Shown: piece by piece, positions 1 to 5,550 of the stretch | How positions within the stretch are numbered: the first letter of the stretch is position 1 | Layout: every line of letters starts with the position of its first letter | Source of the DNA: Candidatus Saccharimonadota bacterium | Lineage (GTDB): Bacteria; Patescibacteriota; Saccharimonadia; Saccharimonadales; SZUA-47 | Length of the DNA: 13,514 bases | Direction: 5' to 3' | Assembly (NCBI GenBank): GCA_003231925.1 | Contig: QIKK01000059.1 | Location: 1-13,514, forward strand | Notes under the pieces: model-generated | What the model was told of the DNA's origin: nothing | What the model saw: the letters and a program-made list of their open reading frames with translations, nothing else | The model's database searches: none | Translations under genes and position numbers: made by a program

Positions 1-2
1 AG

Positions 3-19
3 AAAAGGTCTCACCTTTT
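3..19 (+). terminator. Possible terminator hairpin of an upstream gene
   Basis: AAAAGGT and ACCTTTT form a 7-bp stem around a CTC loop. The four Ts belong to the stem and no longer T run follows, so it is a weak terminator candidate that would work about equally in either direction. The upstream gene is outside the window. Confidence 0.3.
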
Positions 20-124
20 AAAGTGTTCTTTTGTGTTATATGAAAGAAGGGTAGAACGCTGTCCTCTCTGCTACACCAATTCAAGAGTTATCAAAAAATA
101 CTATTTTTGTGGTATTCTGGTTTC

Positions 125-364
125 ATGAAAACCATGAGCTGTAAGCAACTTGGAGGGGCATGTGATAAAGAGTTTCAGGCTAGCTCTTTTGAAGAGATTA
201 TAGAAATGAGTAAGCAGCACGGTATGGATATGTTTCTAAAACAAGACGAAGATCATCTTGAATCAATTAATAAAATAAGAGGGTTGATGCAGAAACCCAA
301 AGAGATGCAAAAGTGGATAGATGATAAGAGAAAAGAGTTCGAAGCTTTACCAGAAGATGAATGA
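125..364 (+). CDS. DUF1059-type small protein
   Basis: This 79-residue protein begins MKTMSCKQLGGACDKEF and continues with an acidic/basic helix-rich C-terminus. The pattern MxCxxLGGxCDxxFxAxSxEEIIEMSKxHG resembles DUF1059 small proteins, which carry an N-terminal Cys...Cys pair (here C6 and C13) and a His after the first helix (H32); their function is unknown. An in-frame TTG at 107 would add six residues, but the family resemblance begins at the ATG at 125, or at the ATG at 134. No clear Shine-Dalgarno sequence precedes any of these starts, so a leaderless or very short-leader transcript is possible. It stands alone: the next gene begins about 130 bp later with its own promoter. There is no signal peptide or membrane segment, so it is expected in the cytoplasm. 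Family call fairly sure, function unknown. Confidence 0.72.
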   Translation: MKTMSCKQLGGACDKEFQASSFEEIIEMSKQHGMDMFLKQDEDHLESINKIRGLMQKPKEMQKWIDDKRKEFEALPEDE

Positions 365-441
365 CAAAGACACTGGCTATCTTTTATAGCACTAAGTAAG
401 GGATTTAGGCATTTTAAGAAAATAAAATCTAATTTTTACGC

Positions 442-469
442 TTACAAGAGATTATTCTTATGCTATGAT
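442..469 (+). promoter_or_regulatory. Extended -10 promoter of the FAD-linked oxidoreductase gene
   Basis: TTACAA (442-447) and TATGAT (464-469) are separated by 16 bp, with TG at 461-462 giving an extended -10 (TGCTATGAT). Transcription would start near 476, only about 20 nt before the start codon, and the transcript would still include the AAAGAGGT ribosome binding site at 481-488. Confidence 0.65.
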
Positions 470-495
470 AATAGTATTCAAAAGAGGTAAAAATA

Positions 496-2133
496 GTGAA
501 TAAAGTAGCCCATTATCTGCAACAACATTTGGCTGGCGAGATTTTAACAAGCCCTGACGTCTTAAAATATTTTTCAACTGACGAGAGTATTTTTGAAATA
601 AAACCTTTACTTGTAGTACATCCACGTAACGAGAATGACATCCGCAAAACAGCTCGTTTTAGCTGGCAACTTGCCGAACGAGGGCGAGTTGTGCCGATAA
701 CAATTAAGGGTAAGGGTACCGACCAAACTGGGGCTAGCCTGGGTAGGGGGATTATTTTGACTACTCCTGCTCACCTTAATAAGATTCTCGAGTTAGATCC
801 AAAATCGGGTGTGGTTGTTGTTGAACCTGGAATCATAGCTGGCAAATTACAACAGACGTTATACACACATGGACGTTTTTTACCCTCTTTATCCAGTTCA
901 GCAAATTATTCAACAATTGGTGGTGCAGTAGCAAACAATGACGCCGGACCAACATCGTACAAATATGGCTCAATCCGAGAGTATGTACAGGGATTGAGGA
1001 TTGTATTAGCAAATGGCGAACTAATAAGGACAGAAAGACTAACAAAAAGGGAATTAAATAGAAAGCTTGGTCTGGCATCTTTTGAAGGAGAAATATATAG
1101 ATCTCTGGACAAATTAATTGAAGAAAATGATGATTTAATTAAAACCTTGTCTTCAGTTAGCGATCGTAACAATACCGGATATGCGATAAATGAAGTTAAA
1201 CAAAAGGACGGTTCATTTGATTTGACACCCCTAATAGTAGGTAGCCAAGGTACCCTGGCTCTTATTAGTGAAATAACGCTAGTGGCAGAACCTTATAGTG
1301 CACAAACTGATAGTATAGTGGCCCTATTCTCTGATCGTAAAAACGCCTGGGATACAGTTAGAAAGATTAATGACCTTAAAAATGGACCATTAAGCATAGA
1401 ATTTATTGATAAATTGTTGATGCAGTACGTGCAGTCTGTCAATGCTAATTTGGTTAAGACAACACTAGAAAATAGTCTGCCTAGCACGGCGTTATTTATT
1501 GAAGTAGAGAGAGTGACAGCAAGACAGTCTAGAAAAATACAGAAAAAGATTAATAAAATACTTAGTGAGGCAGATGCAGATATTATTAAGCCCAAAAAAG
1601 AAGAATTACATAATTGGCAAGCACTTAGGGATAGTGCATCGTTGTTCTTAAGCTATTCGGATACAGGAGCACGGGCTATTCCAGTTGTAGACGACGCTGT
1701 TATACCTGTTGAAAAATGCGCCGTTTTTATTGATAAGGTAGAGGAAATTTTAGAAAAATTAGGACAGAAACACTTTGCAATCTGGGGGCATGCTGGCAAT
1801 GGCGTGATACATACGGCCCCTTTATTTGATATTGCACAAGTTGGCGATAGACAGAAAATATTTAAATTACTGGATATATATTATTCTCTTGTGGCAGAAG
1901 CCGGAGGAGCTATTTCTGGAGCATATGGAGAGGGGCGGTTGCGGGGGACACAAGTTAATAAAATCGCTCCTCCGGAGATTATAGAATTGATGCAGAATAT
2001 CAAAAATATATTTGATCCACATAATAATTTTAATCCCGGCGTTAAAGTAGGTATTAATCTTGAGGAATTAAAAACATCACTGCGTAAAGAATATTCATTA
2101 GAGCATCAGTATTCACACTTACCTAGAAGCTAG
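496..2133 (+). CDS. FAD-linked oxidoreductase, GlcD/D-lactate dehydrogenase type
   Basis: A 545-residue flavoprotein of the VAO/PCMH superfamily. The FAD-binding PCMH domain spans about residues 33-265: LLVVHPRNENDI at the start, VEPGIIAGKLQ, the FAD-contacting SSSANYSTIGGAVANNDAG (about 133-151), and LIVGSQGTLALISEITL (246-262). The C-terminal FAD-oxidase domain carries GHAGNGVIH (431-439) and ends with FDPHNNFNPGVK (506-517), as in GlcD and D-lactate dehydrogenases. The usual SGEHGIG stretch appears as SGAYGEG (474-480). Family members oxidise 2-hydroxy acids such as D-lactate, glycolate or D-2-hydroxyglutarate, but the substrate cannot be read from sequence. No 4Fe-4S domain follows, unlike GlpC-fused forms. 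The start is GTG, supported by AAAGAGGT 8 bp upstream; earlier in-frame starts would overlap the promoter. It is monocistronic, and the next gene points the other way. Confidence 0.88.
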   Translation: MNKVAHYLQQHLAGEILTSPDVLKYFSTDESIFEIKPLLVVHPRNENDIRKTARFSWQLAERGRVVPITIKGKGTDQTGASLGRGIILTTPAHLNKILELDPKSGVVVVEPGIIAGKLQQTLYTHGRFLPSLSSSANYSTIGGAVANNDAGPTSYKYGSIREYVQGLRIVLANGELIRTERLTKRELNRKLGLASFEGEIYRSLDKLIEENDDLIKTLSSVSDRNNTGYAINEVKQKDGSFDLTPLIVGSQGTLALISEITLVAEPYSAQTDSIVALFSDRKNAWDTVRKINDLKNGPLSIEFIDKLLMQYVQSVNANLVKTTLENSLPSTALFIEVERVTARQSRKIQKKINKILSEADADIIKPKKEELHNWQALRDSASLFLSYSDTGARAIPVVDDAVIPVEKCAVFIDKVEEILEKLGQKHFAIWGHAGNGVIHTAPLFDIAQVGDRQKIFKLLDIYYSLVAEAGGAISGAYGEGRLRGTQVNKIAPPEIIELMQNIKNIFDPHNNFNPGVKVGINLEELKTSLRKEYSLEHQYSHLPRS

Positions 2134-2285
2134 GTCTCTATAAAAATTATCCTTCCGAACCTCAGAGAAGGTAACTTGAGCGCTGTTTTTTAATGGGGGC
2201 GAAGATATACAGTTTTAACTCGGAGTTAAAAATTTGTTTGAGGTAGGATCTACCAGCGCTGTAGTATTAAGTATGCTGGGCCTCT
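2134..2285. other. Intergenic region with inverted repeats, convergent genes
   Basis: This gap lies between two genes that converge on it. CCTTC (2150-2154) and GAAGG (2167-2171) can form a weak 5-bp stem. TTTTAACTC (2212-2220) and GAGTTAAAA (2222-2230) are a perfect AT-rich inverted repeat separated by one base. AGCGCTGT occurs twice, once followed by a T run near 2189. No GC-rich hairpin with a T tail is clear, so terminators for the two convergent genes are not assigned. Confidence 0.4.
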
Positions 2286-2549
2286 TTAACTAAATGCAAT
2301 TTTTGTCACTACTGGCCCAATAGAAGCAGGAAAGGGATTAGGAACAGAAGCGCAGAATTCTTCGATACGCGACTCATTGTAGGAATCTATAGGAGTTGGT
2401 GTTTCAACAACAACACGTAATGTTGCTCTCCCCGCTACATCTCTGGTTGGGTCGACTATAACATCAAAAGCTCCGCCATTACTATCAGAATCAACTGCAC
2501 TCCGTAGCTCATCGGCTGCTATAGATAATTCTTCTACGCTATAATTCAT
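2286..2549 (-). CDS. Small acidic hypothetical protein
   Basis: An 87-residue protein that I do not recognise. It is acidic, rich in Val, Ser, Asp and Glu, with a predicted N-terminal helix (VEELSIAADELRSAV) followed by beta-like stretches (FDVIVDP, RATLRVVVETP, IGPVVTKIAF). It has one Cys and no signal peptide or membrane segment. It is judged real because a strong ribosome binding site, AGAGGAGAG on the minus strand (about 2556-2564), sits 6-7 bp before the ATG, and because no gene occupies the opposite strand. It is the only protein gene on the minus strand in this window and is surrounded by non-coding sequence. Function unknown. Confidence 0.68.
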   Translation of the reverse strand: MNYSVEELSIAADELRSAVDSDSNGGAFDVIVDPTRDVAGRATLRVVVETPTPIDSYNESRIEEFCASVPNPFPASIGPVVTKIAFS

Positions 2550-2591
2550 TTTATCTCTCCTCTTTGTATAGTTTAGTAATTACTTTACAGC

Positions 2592-2618
2592 ATAATACTA
2601 AGCATTAGAAAAAAGCAA
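2592..2618 (-). promoter_or_regulatory. Candidate promoter of the small acidic protein gene
   Basis: On the minus strand TTGCTT (2618-2613) and TATTAT (2597-2592) are 15 bp apart, placing a transcription start near 2585 and a leader of about 35 nt. The -35 box and the spacing are poor, so this is a weak call. Confidence 0.3.
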
Positions 2619-2719
2619 ATAAAATTGGAAAATATAAAATTTATTTACAATTTGTTATCTGTATTATGCGTATTTTATTTTTTCAGATTGAAGATTCTTA
2701 TCATTTTACTAACCAATTC

Positions 2720-2740
2720 AAAAACCACCCCAAAGGTGGT
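2720..2740 (-). terminator. Intrinsic terminator of tRNA-Val
   Basis: On the minus strand ACCACC and GGTGGT pair around a five-base loop and are followed directly by five Ts. It lies 8 bp downstream of the encoded CCA end of tRNA-Val, as expected for a single-tRNA transcript. Confidence 0.85.
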
Positions 2741-2748
2741 CATTAAAG

Positions 2749-2825
2749 TGGTGGGTGATGAGGGACTCGAACCCCCGACCCCCTCGGTGTAAACGAGATG
2801 CTCTAGCCAACTGAGCTAATCACCC
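2749..2825 (-). tRNA. tRNA-Val, anticodon TAC
   Basis: Read on the minus strand, the acceptor stem is GGGTGAT / ATCACCC (2825-2819 with 2759-2753). The D stem is GCTC / GAGC. The anticodon stem TCTCG / CGAGG encloses the loop TTTACAC, whose middle three bases are TAC (valine). A five-base variable loop precedes the T arm GGGGG-TTCGAGT-CCCTC. The discriminator A is followed by an encoded CCA (2751-2749). All cloverleaf elements are intact apart from tolerated G-T pairs. It is followed by its own terminator. Confidence 0.95.
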
Positions 2826-2834
2826 AAGATGTTT

Positions 2835-2840
2835 ATTATA
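2835..2840 (-). promoter_or_regulatory. Candidate -10 box of tRNA-Val
   Basis: A consensus TATAAT on the minus strand lies about 10 bp upstream of the mature tRNA-Val 5' end. No matching -35 box is visible, because the upstream sequence is the GGGGG/CCCCC hairpin of the structured element. Confidence 0.4.
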
Positions 2841-2868
2841 ATATAAATGAATGGTCGGGGGAACCCCC

Positions 2869-2957
2869 GGTCACCTTTGGCGACCCCTCAACTTCTTCTT
2901 TGGTAACAAGTTACCAAGTGAAGGTTGCCTTGCAAAGAGCCACCGGCTCTTCTCACC
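2869..2957 (-). repeat. Three-hairpin structured element, copy 1 (R1)
   Basis: Read on the minus strand this 89-nt unit has: GGTGA; hairpin H1 (AAGAGCC/GGCTCTT, 2935-2951); linker TGCAAGG; a long hairpin H2 (2889-2927) whose core TTGGTAAC/GTTACCAA closes a two-base loop; then GGGGTCG; and hairpin H3 (GGTCGCC/GGTGACC, 2869-2885). A further perfect hairpin GGGGG/CCCCC (2857-2868) follows it. The same order of hairpins, linkers and ends occurs in the plus-strand copy at 3250-3341, although the stem sequences differ. It directly follows the broken 5' half of a tRNA-Val. No known RNA family is recognised. Confidence 0.7.
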
Positions 2958-3002
2958 CCTCGGTGTAAACGAGATGCGTATGTCCTACTGAGCTAATCAC
3001 CC
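2956..3002 (-). pseudogene. tRNA-Val 5'-half pseudogene
   Basis: On the minus strand the acceptor 5' strand, the start of the D arm and the complete anticodon arm of tRNA-Val(TAC) are repeated, with the same TTTACAC loop. The D arm is damaged: GCTC no longer has its GAGC partner. The variable loop, T arm and acceptor 3' strand are missing; structured element R1 takes their place. It lies just upstream of the intact tRNA-Val in the same orientation. It cannot form a cloverleaf. Confidence 0.82.
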
Positions 3003-3023
3003 AAATAAAGGTTAACAGAAGAA

Positions 3024-3032
3024 ATTTTACCA
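3024..3032 (-). promoter_or_regulatory. Candidate extended -10 upstream of the tRNA-Val remnant
   Basis: TGGTAAAAT on the minus strand matches an extended -10 (TGnTAAAAT) and would start transcription about 15 bp before the tRNA-Val 5' half. No clear -35 box is seen. If active, it would transcribe the remnant, R1 and tRNA-Val together. Confidence 0.3.
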
Positions 3033-3041
3033 TATAACACC

Positions 3042-3070
3042 TTGAAATAAAACAGCCAAATAGCTATTAT
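3042..3070 (+). promoter_or_regulatory. Promoter of tRNA-Leu
   Basis: TTGAAA (3042-3047) and TATTAT (3065-3070) are separated by 17 bp, an optimal arrangement. The predicted start near 3077 lies about 7 bp before the mature tRNA 5' end. It is divergent from the minus-strand tRNA-Val side. Confidence 0.72.
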
Positions 3071-3083
3071 TAAGTAGTCATAA

Positions 3084-3169
3084 GCGCGAGTGGTGAAATG
3101 GTAGACACGCTAGTCTGAGGGACTAGTGCCTTAAAAGGCGTGGAGGTTCGAGCCCTCTCTCGCGCACCA
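3084..3169 (+). tRNA. tRNA-Leu, anticodon GAG
   Basis: The acceptor stem GCGCGAG / CTCGCGC is perfect. The anticodon stem CTAGT / ACTAG encloses CTGAGGG, giving anticodon GAG (leucine). A long class II variable arm (TGCCTT-AAAAGGCG region) precedes the T arm GGAGG-TTCGAGC-CCTCT. The discriminator A is followed by an encoded CCA (3167-3169). The CCA also forms the base of the long terminator-type hairpin that follows. Confidence 0.95.
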
Positions 3170-3209
3170 AGGAAAGTAAGACTCAATTGTTTTGAGTCTT
3201 TTTCCTTGG
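3167..3209 (+). terminator. Long terminator hairpin after tRNA-Leu
   Basis: AAGACTCAA (3178-3186) pairs with TTGAGTCTT (3192-3200) around a five-base loop, followed by TTT. The stem extends outward through CCAAGGAAA (3167-3175) with TTTCCTTGG (3201-3209), a total of 18 bp with a two-base bulge. The inner hairpin is a good intrinsic terminator. The outer part would sequester the tRNA CCA end in a longer read-through transcript. Confidence 0.75.
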
Positions 3210-3210
3210 C

Positions 3211-3232
3211 TGGGTGATGAGGGACTCGAACC
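3211..3232 (-). pseudogene. tRNA-Val 3'-end fragment, copy A
   Basis: These 22 bp are identical to tRNA-Val positions 2752-2773: the acceptor 3' strand plus most of the T arm, without CCA. The fragment is in minus orientation and is broken at the T stem/T loop, next to sequence leading into the structured element. No 5' half is attached. Confidence 0.82.
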
Positions 3233-3249
3233 AAACCCTAAGGCCTGGA

Positions 3250-3341
3250 GGTGAAGAATGCCAGTGGCATTCTGCAAGAGAATATTTCAGCATAGCAATT
3301 TATTGCTAGCTTGAAAATTCTGGGGTCGCGCTAGCGTGACC
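3250..3341 (+). repeat. Three-hairpin structured element, copy 2 (R2)
   Basis: This 92-nt unit has the same architecture as R1 on the opposite strand: GGTGA; H1 AGAATGCC/GGCATTCT around AGT (3255-3273); linker TGCAAG (3273-3278); a long hairpin H2 (3280-3320) with core TAGCAAT/ATTGCTA and a two-base loop; GGGGTCG; and H3 GGTCGCG/CGTGACC (3324-3341). Compared with R1, the linkers and ends are conserved while H1 and H2 stems have changed on both sides so that pairing is kept. That implies selection on a folded RNA or single-stranded DNA. It is joined at its 3' end to a duplicated tRNA-Leu T-arm end. Confidence 0.7.
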
Positions 3342-3456
3342 GAGCCCTCTCTCGCGCACCAAGGAAAGTAAGACTCAATTCTTTTGGGTCTTTTTTCTTG
3401 GCTGGGTGTGATGAGGGACTCGAACCAAACCCTAAGGCCTGGAGGTGAAGAATGCC
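3341..3456 (+). repeat. Direct repeat copy B (tandem duplication)
   Basis: Second copy of 3149-3262, 116 bp long. It begins with the tRNA-Leu 3' end (T loop to CC), but the tRNA body is absent. The hairpin differs from copy A by changes that keep pairing through G-T wobbles (TTGGGTCTT, TTTTCTTGG). The tRNA-Val piece (3403-3426) has an inserted TG in the acceptor strand. The copy ends inside the first arm of a structured element, after which the sequence diverges. Confidence 0.9.
3403..3426 (-). pseudogene. tRNA-Val 3'-end fragment, copy B
   Basis: Same fragment as at 3211-3232 but with a two-base TG insertion that destroys the acceptor strand. It is part of direct repeat copy B and clearly non-functional as tRNA. 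Confidence 0.78.
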
Positions 3457-3520
3457 CTAATCTGGTTATTTTAACGATATACTAAATCATAGAAAGGAGT
3501 AAGCCGAACATATACGAGTG

Positions 3521-3548
3521 TTATGTATGATTAAAAATATGGTAGAGT
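3521..3548 (+). promoter_or_regulatory. Weak candidate promoter before the M50-like gene
   Basis: TTATGT (3521-3526) and TAGAGT (3543-3548), 16 bp apart, with TG at 3540-3541 as an extended -10. Transcription would start within about 12 nt of the start codon, consistent with the absence of a ribosome binding site. Both boxes are poor. Confidence 0.25.
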
Positions 3549-3566
3549 AATTAAGAAATAAATTCA

Positions 3567-4364
3567 ATGAAAGAAAAAGAAAAAATAATTCTCAATTCGA
3601 CAGTTTTGTATGTTACAGCTTTTTTATTGACAACAATAATTCACGAATTTGGGCATGCTATCGTAGGTTTTATAAATGGGAGCAATCCTATTCTTCACCA
3701 CAATTATGTAGAATATCTAAGTATTAATAACCTATCAGTTTTCAAGAAAGTATTAATCTCTTTGGCGGGGCCGTTATTCAGTCTTATACAAGGATTGTTG
3801 GCTGGATTAATGTTTTTTAAAACAAAAAAACAGTCCTTTTATAAACTTTTCTTGTTATGGTTTTCAATTCTTGGTTTTTCTAATTTCCTCGGGTATTTAA
3901 TGACCGGCCCAATATTTCTACAAGGAGACATAGGTAAAGTATTTTTACTTATGAATATTCCATTAATCCCACAATTATTTATTGCATTTATTGGAGCCAC
4001 TATTTTATTTTATTTAGGGTATAAACTGACAATTCCATTTTTAAAGTTTAGTTATAAAGAAGAATGGATATTTAGCGCAAAATCAAGAGGAAATTTTACA
4101 TTTAAAATTATTATTCTTCCCTGGCTTATAGGGGCAACCATTGTAACAATTTTATATTTACCTGTAATAGCTATTGTTAGTATAATTTATCCTATAACAA
4201 GCGGAATGATATTTATTTTTCCGTGGAAAAATGCAAAACGAATTACAAATTTAAAAATATCAAAGTATAATCAAATTGGAAAATATTCTTTTGATTTATA
4301 CCTGCTCTTTTTGATTTTAATAGTAGTATTTAAATTATTTCTTGCTCCAGGCATAGTGTTATAA
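3567..4364 (+). CDS. M50-like membrane metalloprotease
   Basis: A 265-residue, very hydrophobic protein with the zinc metalloprotease motif HEFGH (H26, E27, H30) inside the first membrane segment. It continues with SLAGPLFSLIQG (65-76), a layout typical of site-2-protease-like (M50) intramembrane proteases and related families. About six membrane segments are visible. D121 in GPIFLQGDIGK could supply the third zinc ligand, by analogy with the LDG/NPDG motif of M50, but the motif itself is not conserved, so proteolytic activity is likely rather than certain. No PDZ domain is present. The start is the first ATG in frame and has no Shine-Dalgarno sequence, suggesting a near-leaderless mRNA. It is isolated by over 300 bp of non-coding sequence downstream and is more AT-rich than the housekeeping block, which fits recent acquisition. 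The substrate is unknown. Confidence 0.75.
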   Translation: MKEKEKIILNSTVLYVTAFLLTTIIHEFGHAIVGFINGSNPILHHNYVEYLSINNLSVFKKVLISLAGPLFSLIQGLLAGLMFFKTKKQSFYKLFLLWFSILGFSNFLGYLMTGPIFLQGDIGKVFLLMNIPLIPQLFIAFIGATILFYLGYKLTIPFLKFSYKEEWIFSAKSRGNFTFKIIILPWLIGATIVTILYLPVIAIVSIIYPITSGMIFIFPWKNAKRITNLKISKYNQIGKYSFDLYLLFLILIVVFKLFLAPGIVL

Positions 4365-4738
4365 AAGACCGTACACAACAATATATATAAGGCATTGGGT
4401 GAGTGGTAGTTAGATTGACAGATTATGAATATAAATAAACGGTATAGTAAATTGAAAGTTAGGTGCTCCAAAACGACCAACGCCTCATATACTAACCGTT
4501 ATCTAAAATATCGCTTCACTCCACTTTAGATAATGTGCTAGGACTTCGTCACTGCTCTCTTCTGGTCGCTTTTGCGACACATCAGATAACAGCAACTATA
4601 AGAAATTTACTTACAAAAAATTCTTTTTTGTCGTAAACTACGTATAGTAGTAGCAGGCTAGGTGCCATTGCTAAAGAGTTTTAACTTTCTAAACGCATAA
4701 TTTTGCTCTCATACTCGATACAAAGTAATTTAAAAAAT
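4365..4738. other. 374-bp intergenic region with recurring motifs and hairpins
   Basis: No convincing gene lies here. It holds three versions of the A[TC]AAC...TATA motif: plus strand 4375-4392 and 4586-4602, minus strand 4502-4483. An inverted repeat TTATCTAAA/TTTAGATAA (4499-4507 with 4525-4533, 17-base loop) and a hairpin GTCGC/GCGAC around TTTT (4565-4578) follow. AC-AAAAAA and TTTTTT-GT can pair around 4613-4631. TTGAAAGTTAGGTGC at 4452-4466 resembles the R' end (GTTRRRY) of integron attC sites, but the outer arms do not pair well. Confidence 0.5.
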
Positions 4739-5269
4739 ATGGTTTTATCAGATTCAGACATAAAAAAATTCCTTTCAAGTGGTGACATCAAGATTGATCC
4801 GCTCGACCAATCTATGATCAAGGGCGGTAGCTATACGTTCACTCTTAATAATATTTTGTTTATCCCCAAAAGGCAGGATCTAATTGATACTAACGAAACA
4901 AAAATTGAGCTTGATAAAATTGAAATCGGCGAGGATGGCTTCATTATTAATCCTGGAGATTTTCTACTTGGTCAGACTAAAGAAAAATTATCAATTAGTC
5001 AGCGTCTCGCCTGTATACTAGATTCAAGGACTACACTGGCACGAATAGGTCTCAATGCACTTCAAGGCTCAACTTTTGTGGAACCTGGCCAAGCGGAAAG
5101 TCATGAAACGCTCGAAATCAGCAATATAGGTAAAAGTCCGATAAAAATTTATTCGGGCATGAAAATCGTGAAAGGAATTTTTTTATTACTGAATACCGAG
5201 GCCAAGCAAGATTATTCTGAAGTTGGTACATACAAGAAGCAATCAAATGCTGATGTAAGTTCTCATTAG
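4739..5269 (+). CDS. dcd: dCTP deaminase / dUTPase-family protein
   Basis: The protein is 176 residues from the ATG at 4739; the frame is open back to a TTG at 4703, but family members start with the equivalent of MVLSDSDIKK. It fits the dCTP deaminase/dUTPase fold: GGSYTFTLNN (29-38), the nucleotide-binding DSRTTLARIGL (95-105, canonical RSSLARxGL), the catalytic segment FVEPGQAESHETLEISN (113-129, canonical DPGFxGxxTLEL with catalytic Glu, here E126), and a C-terminal YSEVGTYKKQSNADVSSH tail like the nucleotide-closing lid. Dcd converts dCTP to dUTP; some relatives also hydrolyse dUTP. The active-site motif is diverged (SS to TT, DPGF to EPGQ), so the exact reaction is uncertain. There is no ribosome binding site. 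It sits alone among accessory genes with long spacers, and could be phage- or element-derived. Confidence 0.78.
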   Translation: MVLSDSDIKKFLSSGDIKIDPLDQSMIKGGSYTFTLNNILFIPKRQDLIDTNETKIELDKIEIGEDGFIINPGDFLLGQTKEKLSISQRLACILDSRTTLARIGLNALQGSTFVEPGQAESHETLEISNIGKSPIKIYSGMKIVKGIFLLLNTEAKQDYSEVGTYKKQSNADVSSH

Positions 5270-5550
5270 TCAACAACGCTCTTTAGTAATGGCACATAAC
5301 AACGAATATACGGTTCGGTGCTCGGCTGGCAATTTCTCTAAATTTTTCTTCCGCTTTACTACAGCACACATCACACCTGCTGAAACATTAGGCGACATAT
5401 TCTTGAAAAAATTTAATTTAGAAATTTAGTTGTTCTATGAAGTAGTATGTTTATATGTGTCATTGTTTTGGTGTACAATCAAGATAAGCTTCCGAAAAGG
5501 GAAACGAATTTAAAATAATAATCTTAATATATTAAAGTGTTAATTTAGAT
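5270..5550. other. 281-bp intergenic region with the recurring post-gene motif
   Basis: No gene is seen. ATAACAACGAATATACGG plus TTC (5296-5316) matches the sequence at 6359-6379 at 18 of 21 positions, and both lie under 30 bp after a stop codon. CTGAAACATTAGGC (5387-5400 region) resembles an attC R' end. Further on, TACAAT (5474-5479) is a candidate -10 box for the next gene, without a good -35, giving a leader of about 65 nt. Confidence 0.45.

Larger units (their letters stand above)
3149..3262 (+). repeat. Direct repeat copy A (tandem duplication)
   Basis: This 114-bp stretch recurs at 3341-3456 with a few substitutions and a 2-bp insertion; the period is 192 bp. It contains, in order, the tRNA-Leu 3' end from the T loop onward, the CCAAGG...CCTTGG hairpin, a 22-bp piece identical to the 3' end of tRNA-Val in reverse orientation (3211-3232), and the first arm of the R2 structured element. 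Copy A includes the functional tRNA-Leu end. Confidence 0.9.

Noticed and set aside
833..1595. Minus-strand open frames within the FAD-linked oxidoreductase gene
   Set aside because: They are shadows of a clear coding gene, have no ribosome binding sites and no recognisable protein features.
2851..3002. R1 read as a group I intron interrupting a tRNA-Val
   Set aside because: At about 90 nt it is far too short, lacks the P7/catalytic core, and no matching 3' exon follows.
3149..3456. CRISPR array
   Set aside because: Only two long repeats of about 115 bp made of tRNA and terminator pieces; no short regular repeats or spacers.
4703..4738. TTG start adding 12 residues to the dCTP deaminase-like protein
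   Set aside because: The family begins at the MVLSD-type start; the extension resembles nothing and has no ribosome binding site.
4375..5400. Canonical integron attC sites
   Set aside because: Motif starts and R'-like ends are present, but I could not find convincing L'/L'' complementarity, so only a cassette-like layout is claimed.
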